From contig DASRND010000031.1 of assembly GCA_035647615.1 (NCBI GenBank), positions 1-64,000 on the forward strand: a DNA stretch of 64,000 nucleotides, given 5' to 3'. The notes under the pieces were generated by a model. It saw only the letters and a list, made by a program, of their open reading frames with translations, was not told the DNA's origin and ran no database searches. This stretch comes from Bacteroidales bacterium. GTDB taxonomy: Bacteria; Bacteroidota; Bacteroidia; Bacteroidales; 4484-276. Shown in pieces: positions 1 through 6,385 of this stretch (its first letter is position 1; every line of letters begins with the position of its first letter). The position numbers were made by a program, and so were the translations under genes.

Positions 1-262
1 AATACAGCAACCACTTTGCGGTTGTTGTTCTGATTTGTCTGAAAGAAATTAAATTTTACATTTCGTGTCGCTTATATTTTTGTGTCTGCAAATGTACGAA
101 CTTTTTCTTTTAGCACCGTCGTTTTTAATATGGCAGGTAACTTATTTTTATGACCCCTTTCTGTCTATTAAATGACCCAAATTTGGTACAATAGGAAGAC
201 ATTTTGTCTTTTTACTGAAGTTTTCATGTATTGTTTGTTTTTGTTTCATTTGTCAAAAATAA
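1..262. other. intergenic, no gene seen
   Basis: I see no convincing reading frame here. A short imperfect dyad (GCAACC, short loop, GGTTGT) lies near positions 7-27 and could be the tail of a terminator belonging to a gene outside the window. The rest is AT-rich and holds two copies of the heptamer ATGACCC near 150 and 172. Confidence 0.4.
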
Positions 263-490
263 TTAAATTTCCAAATCATCCACCCAGGCCATATCTTTCA
301 GAGCCTCAAAAATGCTGTTCAGTTTAAAATCGCTTTGGGCAATGTACCAAAAGCCCCGGCTTTGGCTCCAGGCAGCTCCTTTGAGCGTTTTTACTTTGGC
401 GATGAGCGTAAAATCCTTCTCAAAACTCAGGCGCACCGCTGATGTGCCGTGGTGAAAGTCGTTAGCCAATGTGATGACAGGAGCCTTCAT
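263..490 (-). pseudogene. N-terminal relic of a tyrosine recombinase (integrase)
   Basis: This encodes about 75 residues that match the arm-binding N-terminus of Bacteroidota XerD-like integrases. The typical pattern of a Trp-Ser (GAAWS) followed by Trp-Tyr (GFWYIA), and then AWVDD, is present. A stop follows directly, so the core-binding and catalytic domains (Arg-His-Arg-Tyr) are absent. I prefer the ATG at 490. The frame is open to an ATG at 526, but in a second copy (5139-5294) that upstream stretch contains no start codon and reads as a promoter. The family call rests on motif recognition only. It could still be expressed as a small DNA-binding protein, but a truncated gene is more likely. 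Confidence 0.55.
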
Positions 491-640
491 TTGCCTGGTT
501 AATTTAATTGCGCGGTAAATGTACAACTATTTCGTTTGGATGGATTCTAAATTTCATGTTGGGAGGCATGGCGCATGGCGCAAAGAGCAAAGCGTATGAC
601 GCAACTGATTCAAGGGTTGGCATCCCTTTGTCTGCCGATG
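491..640. repeat. dispersed repeat copy 1, upstream of integrase relic
   Basis: This stretch resembles 5295-5410 and 6121-6330. Shared blocks in order are a degenerate version of the 29-bp repeat (about 527-556), a GGCGCA-rich block, and an 18-bp near-palindrome at 613-630 (AGGGTTGGCATCCCTTTG) that recurs at 5390-5407 and 6311-6328. No gene is supported in 491-849; the short frames there have no family features. Confidence 0.6.
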
Positions 641-830
641 TGGATGAAGAAAGCGGCCAGCCACCAATTATATTTCGCTTTGCCATATTTCCGGCGCGAC
701 TCAATTTGTCAAAAACGGTTACATCAGGAAGGTTAATGAATGGTTGTAATATTCAGTGCGGAAATGGTGATTAAGCCCAGATGTTCCCAATGTTTAAAAG
801 AGTAGGGATAGGGCATAAAATGTCAGAGTT

Positions 831-857
831 TTGAGGCTTCTTATTTACCTATGTTTG
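831..857 (+). promoter_or_regulatory. Bacteroidota-type promoter for the porin-permease pair
   Basis: A perfect TAnnTTTG -7 box (TATGTTTG, 850-857) lies 29 bp before the ATG at 887. A TTG at 831-833 could serve as the -33 element, although the 16-bp spacer is shorter than usual. Confidence 0.5.
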
Positions 858-886
858 CGCACTTTTAAAACATACGGTTAAGGAAC

Positions 887-1906
887 ATGAGACGAGTTGT
901 TGCTGCAATATTATTTGCATTTCTTTTTTTACCAAACATCCTTCTGGCGCAGGATGCATTCCCTACTGTTCGATTGAAATTCGATACCCGGTTTGACTTT
1001 ACCGCTAAAGTTCCATCGCAGGATAGCTTATCCGCCTTGTCGAGTTTTGATGGTAAGTATTTAAATATCATACTTCAAGGAGAAATCACTAAAAAATTCT
1101 CTTACAACTATCGCCAACGAATGATTTTGGACAGCAAGCCTACTTACCAGAGTTTCTTTAATGCAACAGATTGGCTATTCCTTACCTATAAAATAAACAA
1201 AAACTTCTCAGTCTCCGGGGGGAAACAAGTGGTTGCCATTGGTGGCTTCGAATATGATTCTGCACCGATTGATTTGTACTTCTGGTCAACGTTTTGGAAC
1301 AATGTTACCTGCTATCAAATTGGAGGTACGGTAAACTATAAAACGACGGATGATAAACACACCATCGGGTTTCAAATCACGAATTCGCCTTTTACAGCAG
1401 AAACATTGCAAAGTCTCTATTCCTACAACCTGATATGGTACGGAACTTTTAACCGATTTAATACTATTTATTCTCTCAATAGAATAGAGGTGGAAAAGGG
1501 GCATTACATCAACTACATTACTTTAGGAAATAGATTCAGCGTAAGAAACTTTTCTGTTGAAGTTGACCTAATGGACAGATTCTCGGATCACCAGAAGAAT
1601 TTGTTGTCGGATTATTCTGTTATTGGCAATTTCAAATGTTCTGTAAAGAACAAAATAAAAGTATTTGTAAAAGCAGGATATGATGAAAATAACGCGCAAA
1701 AGCCAACCGACCCTTTTATTTACGATCGTTATGTTGTGCCCGGCACGGAGCATTTTTACTATGGGGCAGGGGTGGAGTACTTTCCTATAAAAAACAGTAA
1801 CGATCTGCGAATACATGCTGTTTGGTCTTCAAATAACGACCAGGTGCAATACCAAACATTTAATGTTGGTGTTCGTTGGCAAATGGATGTTTTGAAAAAA
1901 AATTAA
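887..1906 (+). CDS. outer-membrane porin-like beta-barrel protein
   Basis: A 339-residue protein with a clear signal peptide (about residues 1-21, ending LLAQ) followed by alternating polar/aromatic strands typical of an outer-membrane barrel; the last residues before the stop include a VRWQM strand. Its pattern resembles phosphate-selective porin (OprO/OprP-like) proteins of Bacteroidota, but I cannot name the substrate. The next gene starts 17 bp downstream on the same strand and encodes an inner-membrane permease, so the two probably form an operon and may work as an outer/inner membrane transport pair. A strong -7 box lies just upstream. The barrel call is firm; the porin family is tentative. 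Confidence 0.6.
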   Translation: MRRVVAAILFAFLFLPNILLAQDAFPTVRLKFDTRFDFTAKVPSQDSLSALSSFDGKYLNIILQGEITKKFSYNYRQRMILDSKPTYQSFFNATDWLFLTYKINKNFSVSGGKQVVAIGGFEYDSAPIDLYFWSTFWNNVTCYQIGGTVNYKTTDDKHTIGFQITNSPFTAETLQSLYSYNLIWYGTFNRFNTIYSLNRIEVEKGHYINYITLGNRFSVRNFSVEVDLMDRFSDHQKNLLSDYSVIGNFKCSVKNKIKVFVKAGYDENNAQKPTDPFIYDRYVVPGTEHFYYGAGVEYFPIKNSNDLRIHAVWSSNNDQVQYQTFNVGVRWQMDVLKKN

Positions 1907-1923
1907 ACTAATAATACCGGTTT

Positions 1924-3066
1924 ATGGAAAAGAAACCATTGAAATTTACGACTAAACGAAGAACAGAGGCTGGCGTATTCTTAATCATATTCTTCGGAAC
2001 CTTCACGTTCATTGGGAGTAGGATGGGTTTGCCAAACATGCTTAATACCATTATGCAAACCTCCTATAGCTTACTAATCGACACTGTTTTTTACATCATG
2101 GCCATAACAGTGCTATCGGGGGCTTTGGGAAAACTCTTAACAGAATTCGGAGTAGTGCGCCTGCTCGAAGTGATATTAAAACCATTGATGAAACCGCTTT
2201 ACAATCTGCCGGGAGTTGCAGCATTGGGCGGATTATTAACATTTTTATCAGACAATCCTGCAATTATTAGCCTGGCTAAAGACCAAAACTTCAATCGATA
2301 TTTCAAAAAATACCAATTAATATCCCTCACCAACTTTGGGACTGCGTTCGGAATGGGATTGGTTGTGATAATTTTTATGGCTGGCAGGGGCTTTGGTTCT
2401 GCCGCTGTTGTCGGATTAGCAGGAGCTGTTATTGGCAGCATTATTTCGACAAGATTAATGCAAAGGTTTACCGTTAAACAGTTCCCTGAATTGGAAACGG
2501 AACAAGTTGAAGGTGGAGATGAGCAGAAGATTTCTTTTAAATCCGAAGGCAGTGTTTTTTTAAGGGGATTAAACGCAATACTCGACGGAGGAAAAACGGG
2601 TGTAGATCTTGGGCTTGCTATTATTCCAGGAGTACTTATTATCTCAACATTTGTAATGATACTTACCTTTGGCCCCAGCCCTGAAGGTTTTACAGGAAAA
2701 GCATACGAGGGGATAGCCCTGCTTCCCTATCTTGCTCAAAAAGTTAATTTTGTATTTGTTTGGTTATTCGGATTTCAGCATCCAGAGTTAATAGCCTTCC
2801 CAATAACCTCTCTCGGAGCGGTTGGTGCTGCACTTGGTTTGATTCCAAAATTTCAAAATGCCGGTTTACTTGATGGCAACGCTATAGCAGTATTTACTGC
2901 AATGGGAATGTGTTGGAGTGGATTCTTAAGCACCCACACGGCAATGCTCGATTCGCTGGGATACAGAAAACTTACAGGAAAAGCCCTTCTTTCGCACACC
3001 ATAGGCGGACTTTTTGCCGGAATATCAGCACACTGGCTCTTTTACCTATTAGGCCTGTTATTTTAA
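1924..3066 (+). CDS. CD0519/CD1768-type membrane protein (nucleoside-recognition Gate domain)
   Basis: A 380-residue polytopic inner-membrane protein with roughly ten hydrophobic segments. The pattern, including LLTFLSDNPAIISLAKD near residue 105 and the STHTAMLDSLGYR stretch near 340, resembles the CD0519/CD1768 family of Gate-domain proteins related to spore maturation and nucleoside transport-like proteins. The substrate is not known for this family. It lies 17 bp after the porin-like gene and ends before a strong hairpin at 3083-3116. Transport of a small solute in partnership with the porin is an inference from the pairing. Confidence 0.6.
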   Translation: MEKKPLKFTTKRRTEAGVFLIIFFGTFTFIGSRMGLPNMLNTIMQTSYSLLIDTVFYIMAITVLSGALGKLLTEFGVVRLLEVILKPLMKPLYNLPGVAALGGLLTFLSDNPAIISLAKDQNFNRYFKKYQLISLTNFGTAFGMGLVVIIFMAGRGFGSAAVVGLAGAVIGSIISTRLMQRFTVKQFPELETEQVEGGDEQKISFKSEGSVFLRGLNAILDGGKTGVDLGLAIIPGVLIISTFVMILTFGPSPEGFTGKAYEGIALLPYLAQKVNFVFVWLFGFQHPELIAFPITSLGAVGAALGLIPKFQNAGLLDGNAIAVFTAMGMCWSGFLSTHTAMLDSLGYRKLTGKALLSHTIGGLFAGISAHWLFYLLGLLF

Positions 3067-3082
3067 TGTGATATCGTTTTAT

Positions 3083-3121
3083 CTCTGTTTCCCCATTACC
3101 ACTCGGGGAAACAGAGCGTTT
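3083..3121. terminator. strong stem-loop between convergent genes
   Basis: A perfect 12-bp stem (CTCTGTTTCCCC, 3083-3094, pairing with 3105-3116) with a 10-nt loop. It lies between the convergent genes ending at 3066 (+) and 3191 (-) and can end transcription of the upstream operon. The T-run after it is short, so efficiency is uncertain. Confidence 0.65.
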
Positions 3122-3190
3122 TACAGGGTTAAGACCTGAAACCAAATAGTAACCTAATCAACCGAAAAGAAGAGCGCAAAACAGGAACTA

Positions 3191-4618
3191 TCAGGCTATG
3201 GCTTTTTCACCTAAGACATGCTTATTTTCTACTTCTACACTGGTATTATTGAGTCTGGCCAATACTCGGGGCACAAACCATTTGGAGAGGGTTACAAGGG
3301 TTAAAGTAGGAGGCCTTGAAGGCGCACCGGGAATAACGCTTATGTCGCAGGCAAAGAGATTTGGAATTGGGGATTCAAGGGTGTTATCCAGAACCAGTCC
3401 TACCGGACACGATCCGCCCGGATGACCAAAGGTTACCCCGCCTTGGTGGTGGCTCATTCCGACATGATGAGCGGAGCCAGGCTCACATCCCATCTTATAA
3501 AGTATCTTCTCATTCACATATCTGCAGTAGTTCATATGCTGCTCATCGAGCGGGGTAAGCGTTTTGGAAACCTTGCGGTCCCAGGCTATCCGCCCAACTC
3601 CTTCGTCGTGGATCTTGTTGAAGATGCCTACCTTGCGCTTATGCAGTTTGTAAGCTTGAATGGCAGGCTTTACTCCGCGATTCATAATCTGATACATAGC
3701 CCAGAACCCGCGTCCCCAGGCCAGGTCCGATTGAAAAAGGCAGCCGTGCTCATCATCAACGAACCCTACCGAAGTTCCGTGCTCATAGTTGGTTCCAGGG
3801 TCCTTGCTGTCTTCGGGCAAAAGAGCCCATGATGAAAAACTCGGGTCTCCGAACATGCGTATTCCGGCATGGGTAATTCCGGAATGCTGCAGAATACTCG
3901 CCGTACCAACGCCGCCAGCGGAGCAGATGATCATTTTACCGCGAATCTCGTAGAGTTGGTCGTCTTTTTCACCCCTGGCATAGAATCCAACAGCTTTTCC
4001 GTTCTCTACAATTACTCTGTCCACCTTGGTATGTAATTGCAGTTCAGCACCGTATTCCACGGCTTCCTGGGCAGCATAATAGCCCATCCACTTTGCGCCA
4101 AAGGCACAACCCATGGGGGCTGTTGTACAAGCATACTTACACTTTTCAAAGTTTATGTGCCGATGGGATTTCACAAAGGGATAGCCAAGCTCATTGGCGC
4201 TTTCCATCATCCGTCTATTGATGGGGCCTATAAACTCGTCAGGTGTTTCACTCACCCAACTCTCTTTCTTTGCAGCATCAAGATAGGGTTTGAGATCCAT
4301 GCCTTGATCCTCCCAGGCAGAAAAATCAGGAAAGACTGCGATACCTGCGTAGAGGTATGAGCCTCCGCCGATGCCCTTACCCAGAACGATACCGTTGCCC
4401 TCAATACTCATCGACCAGGTTTTGCCTTTGTCCGATGTCATGTGTTCGCCGTTAAGCATTCCCTTTGAGGTGCCAATGCCTTTGAGCGAGTTGCCGCCCT
4501 GCTCAATGAGAAGCACTTTTTTGCCTGCCTTGGAGAGGTCTTTTGCCAGAACACATCCACAGGGTCCGCCACCGGCGATAACTACATCATAGCCGTCCTT
4601 AAATACCGTTTTCTTCAT
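3191..4618 (-). CDS. GMC-family FAD-dependent oxidoreductase
   Basis: A 475-residue flavoprotein. The N-terminus has a textbook dinucleotide-binding fold (DVVIAGGGPCGCVLAKDL, then LLIEQGG near residue 38), followed by the GMC signature region (GKGIGGGSYLYAG, about residues 78-90). The C-terminal GMC domain holds HHVGMSHHQGG and ends with the NLFACDISVIPGAPSRPPTLT pattern. GMC enzymes oxidise alcohols, sugars or sterols; this one is short and most like the cholesterol-oxidase branch, but the substrate cannot be told. There is no signal peptide, so it is probably cytoplasmic. It stands alone, convergent with the permease gene. Confidence 0.8.
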   Translation of the reverse strand: MKKTVFKDGYDVVIAGGGPCGCVLAKDLSKAGKKVLLIEQGGNSLKGIGTSKGMLNGEHMTSDKGKTWSMSIEGNGIVLGKGIGGGSYLYAGIAVFPDFSAWEDQGMDLKPYLDAAKKESWVSETPDEFIGPINRRMMESANELGYPFVKSHRHINFEKCKYACTTAPMGCAFGAKWMGYYAAQEAVEYGAELQLHTKVDRVIVENGKAVGFYARGEKDDQLYEIRGKMIICSAGGVGTASILQHSGITHAGIRMFGDPSFSSWALLPEDSKDPGTNYEHGTSVGFVDDEHGCLFQSDLAWGRGFWAMYQIMNRGVKPAIQAYKLHKRKVGIFNKIHDEGVGRIAWDRKVSKTLTPLDEQHMNYCRYVNEKILYKMGCEPGSAHHVGMSHHQGGVTFGHPGGSCPVGLVLDNTLESPIPNLFACDISVIPGAPSRPPTLTLVTLSKWFVPRVLARLNNTSVEVENKHVLGEKAIA

Positions 4619-4680
4619 AGTTGCGCGATTTATTTATCAGTTTATCAATACTTCCATGATACGTAAAATATCGGTTGCTT

Positions 4681-5103
4681 TTATTTAAAATAGCCTAAGT
4701 TGACTTGCAATTTTTTATCCTTTGCCAATAAAAATTTACTTTCTTCAAAAGTAGGTTTTGCAAATTTGGGTTTCACATTATTCGAAAATGCAAATGGTTC
4801 TTTAGGAATTCCTAATAAGTTCTGGTTTAATTTACCATCAGAATTTTTATCGTGATAGAGCAGAAATGCGTATTCGCCCTCTGGCAAATCATCAATAATT
4901 ATTGTTACAATAGTATCATTAGCAGCTATTACGTAATTTTTGAAGGTAAAACCTTGTTTTAAAAACTTTTCGCTTGTGTTAAAAACACCAATTCTAATAT
5001 TCCCCTCAAGGACTTCAATATTTTGAATTTCGATAGTCAATTGAGGATTTTCGGTGGTAACAAAACCTGTTAAAATCGAAAGACACAAGAGCAGGATGTA
5101 CAT
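4681..5103 (-). CDS. DUF2141 domain secreted protein
   Basis: A 140-residue protein with an N-terminal signal peptide (about residues 1-18) and one DUF2141 domain. The recognisable pattern is GNIRIGVFN, the DDLPEGEYAFLLYHDKNSDGKLNQNLLGIPKEPFAFSNN core read in parts, and a C-terminal beta strand ending NLGYFK. The family is common in proteobacteria and Bacteroidota and has no firm function; an extracytoplasmic beta-sandwich is expected. The gene is visibly AT-rich compared with the GMC oxidoreductase next to it. Confidence 0.75.
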   Translation of the reverse strand: MYILLLCLSILTGFVTTENPQLTIEIQNIEVLEGNIRIGVFNTSEKFLKQGFTFKNYVIAANDTIVTIIIDDLPEGEYAFLLYHDKNSDGKLNQNLLGIPKEPFAFSNNVKPKFAKPTFEESKFLLAKDKKLQVNLGYFK

Positions 5104-5138
5104 GGTTCTAATTTTTAATTATTTCTTTATTACTACTT

Positions 5139-5294
5139 TCAAAAGATGCGTTTACACAGCCGGCTTGAAAGAGGTGTGTGTACCTTTTGCAAACTTAGCC
5201 GAAAGATGAGCCCTTGATCCTTCCCCAAGCTCATGCCCACCGCCGGAGTGCCGTGGTAAGATTCAAAAGCCCATGCGATCAGAGGATTCATCAT
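5139..5294 (-). pseudogene. second, more decayed copy of the integrase 5' end
   Basis: Reading the minus strand from the ATG at 5294 gives 51 residues starting MMNPLIAWAFESYHGTPAV. This aligns with MKAPVITLANDFHHGTSAV of the relic at 263-490 and continues with LSLGKD-like similarity until a stop at 5139. The WS...WY block is lost. Similarity continues upstream of the start, where 5312-5330 reads YYICRAIKF-like but contains a perfect TACATTTG -7 box on the minus strand, so that part is better read as the old promoter. The two relics are paralogues from a duplicated integrase or a duplicated mobile element. Confidence 0.55.
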
Positions 5295-5331
5295 TTGCTG
5301 CGTAAATTTGATTGCACGACAAATGTAGTAG

Positions 5332-5360
5332 ATATTTCATTTGGAATGCTTCTGAATTTT
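5332..5360. repeat. 29-bp direct repeat, left copy bracketing higBA
   Basis: The 29 bases at 5332-5360 are identical to 6121-6149 in the same orientation. The two copies bracket the HigBA genes. On the minus strand the repeat forms the region just upstream of the integrase relic promoter. A diverged third copy sits at about 527-556, upstream of the first relic. Confidence 0.9.
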
Positions 5361-5389
5361 GATATGTTGCGCTCTTATTCAAAAAAATA

Positions 5390-5407
5390 AGGGCTGGCAT
5401 CCCTTGC
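5390..5407. repeat. 18-bp AGGGCTGGCATCCCTT repeat, copy 2
   Basis: An 18-bp near-palindrome identical to 6311-6328 and almost identical to 613-630. It follows the 29-bp repeat at each site at varying distance, so the two blocks seem to belong to one dispersed repeat unit. The rest of 5104-5448 holds only the integrase relic. Confidence 0.8.
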
Positions 5408-5448
5408 GCAGGAATCCTTGAACCGCAGTAGCTCGTGCTTTTGTAGTT

Positions 5449-5733
5449 CTATTCAGCTTTTAGCTCAATCGACAATCCGAGGGCATTCGCGACCAGGGCG
5501 AAGTTCGATAAACGAATATCTTCCCCGTTTTCGATCCGTGAGATATAGGGTCGTTTTTTCCCAATTTTTTCAGCCAAATTTTCCTGACTCATTTGCAATT
5601 CTTTTCTGCGATTCTTTATAATCTCGCCAAAATAATAGGAAAAAGCCTCTTCCCGGAATTTCTCACGTTCTGCTGACCCCTCTTTCCCATAGCGATTGGC
5701 AATCAGTTCTTTTGCATTTATTGTTTTTCCCAT
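5449..5733 (-). CDS. higA: HigA-type antitoxin, XRE helix-turn-helix
   Basis: A 94-residue protein whose second half is a standard XRE/Cro helix-turn-helix: RRKELQMSQENLAEKIGKKRPYISRIENGEDIRLSNF at about residues 40-76. The N-terminal half is short and charged. It begins 5 bp after the stop of the upstream toxin gene, the toxin-first order typical of HigBA systems. The antitoxin is expected to bind the toxin and repress the shared promoter. The gene pair is AT-rich and sits between two 29-bp direct repeats. Confidence 0.8.
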   Translation of the reverse strand: MGKTINAKELIANRYGKEGSAEREKFREEAFSYYFGEIIKNRRKELQMSQENLAEKIGKKRPYISRIENGEDIRLSNFALVANALGLSIELKAE

Positions 5734-5738
5734 GATGA

Positions 5739-6074
5739 TTATTCTTTTAGGTATTCTTCTAATATTTTCTCAGCTTGCTTTATAGCTTTTTTGTAATCGT
5801 TGGTTGATTTTTTCTTAAATCCACAGAGGCACACAGCTTTAGTACACTCAGCAAAATTCAAATGATCAATTGCAAAAATTACTATTCGATATTCATTGCC
5901 TGCTTTAATCCGTAATTCATAAAATTGGGTCGATTGTAGCTTTTTCAGAAAGTTGGCATTTATGACTTTAATCTCTCCAATAACTTCAATGAGTTGGAAG
6001 ATTTTCAGCGAAAATCTTTGGTCTTGATTGTCTATAAATTCCAGACATTCTTCTGTAATATCGATTTCTCTCAT
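5739..6074 (-). CDS. higB: HigB/RelE-like toxin (Gp49-like family)
   Basis: A 111-residue basic protein with the core of the phage-derived Gp49-like/HigB family: LKSTQFYELRIKAGNEYRIV in parts around residues 45-65, followed by FKKKSTNDYKKAIKQAEKILEEY at the C-terminus. Members of this family cleave mRNA at the ribosome. It is followed by the HTH antitoxin after 5 bp. The start at 6074 lies 46 bp below the right copy of the 29-bp repeat, so that repeat supplies the upstream region of the operon. Toxin identity is well supported by both domain and gene order; activity is not shown. Confidence 0.8.
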   Translation of the reverse strand: MREIDITEECLEFIDNQDQRFSLKIFQLIEVIGEIKVINANFLKKLQSTQFYELRIKAGNEYRIVIFAIDHLNFAECTKAVCLCGFKKKSTNDYKKAIKQAEKILEEYLKE

Positions 6075-6120
6075 ATTAGAGGGTGTAACGAATTAGTTTC
6101 AATTTAATTTCGTTTAGAAA

Positions 6121-6149
6121 ATATTTCATTTGGAATGCTTCTGAATTTT
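6121..6149. repeat. 29-bp direct repeat, right copy bracketing higBA
   Basis: Identical to 5332-5360. To its right, a GCATGGCGCAGGGCGCA block (about 6153-6170) resembles the block at 567-583 right of repeat copy 1, which is what an unoccupied site would look like. Confidence 0.9.
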
Positions 6150-6346
6150 TAAAGCATGGCGCAGGGCGCAAGGCGCAGGAGAAAGGGTTCGCAACCCCAC
6201 AGGGGATGCAACGCTTAAGTGTTCCTAAAGATAATTCCAGAAGGCTGAAAAAAAACATGGCGCGTGGCGCATGATGCAGATGCAATAAATCCAGGGTCGC
6301 CATCCCTTTCAGGGCTGGCATCCCTTGCTCCGCTGATTGTTGGCTA
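6150..6346. repeat. mosaic of short dispersed repeats
   Basis: No gene is supported here. The stretch contains GGCGCA-rich blocks (6157-6180 and 6258-6272), a GGGTTCGCAACCCC hairpin near 6184-6198, and two copies of the GGCATCCCTT-type near-palindrome, one at 6293-6310 in diverged form and one at 6311-6328. It looks like a landing zone of decayed small repeats between higBA and the hexosaminidase gene. Confidence 0.6.
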
Positions 6347-6374
6347 TGGCCTGAGAACGGCCGACTGCGGACTG
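6347..6374 (-). repeat. heptamer tandem repeat (CAGTCNN type)
   Basis: On the minus strand the units CAGTCCG, CAGTCGG, CCGTTCT and CAGGCCA follow each other in exact 7-bp register. The same unit type occurs at 44743-44819 and 58359-58386. It lies just beyond the stop codon of the hexosaminidase gene. Confidence 0.6.
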
Positions 6375-6385
6375 CCTGCTTCCTG

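Noticed and set aside
86..103. A sequence resembling the ArsR operator (TCTGCAAATGTACGAAC)
   Set aside because: The left arm does not pair with the right arm, and no arsenic gene is near. GCAAATGTACGAA-like leader sequence can arise downstream of -7 boxes.
508..774. An 88-codon frame over the first dispersed repeat
   Set aside because: It runs through repeat blocks, starts inside the integrase relic leader and has no family features.
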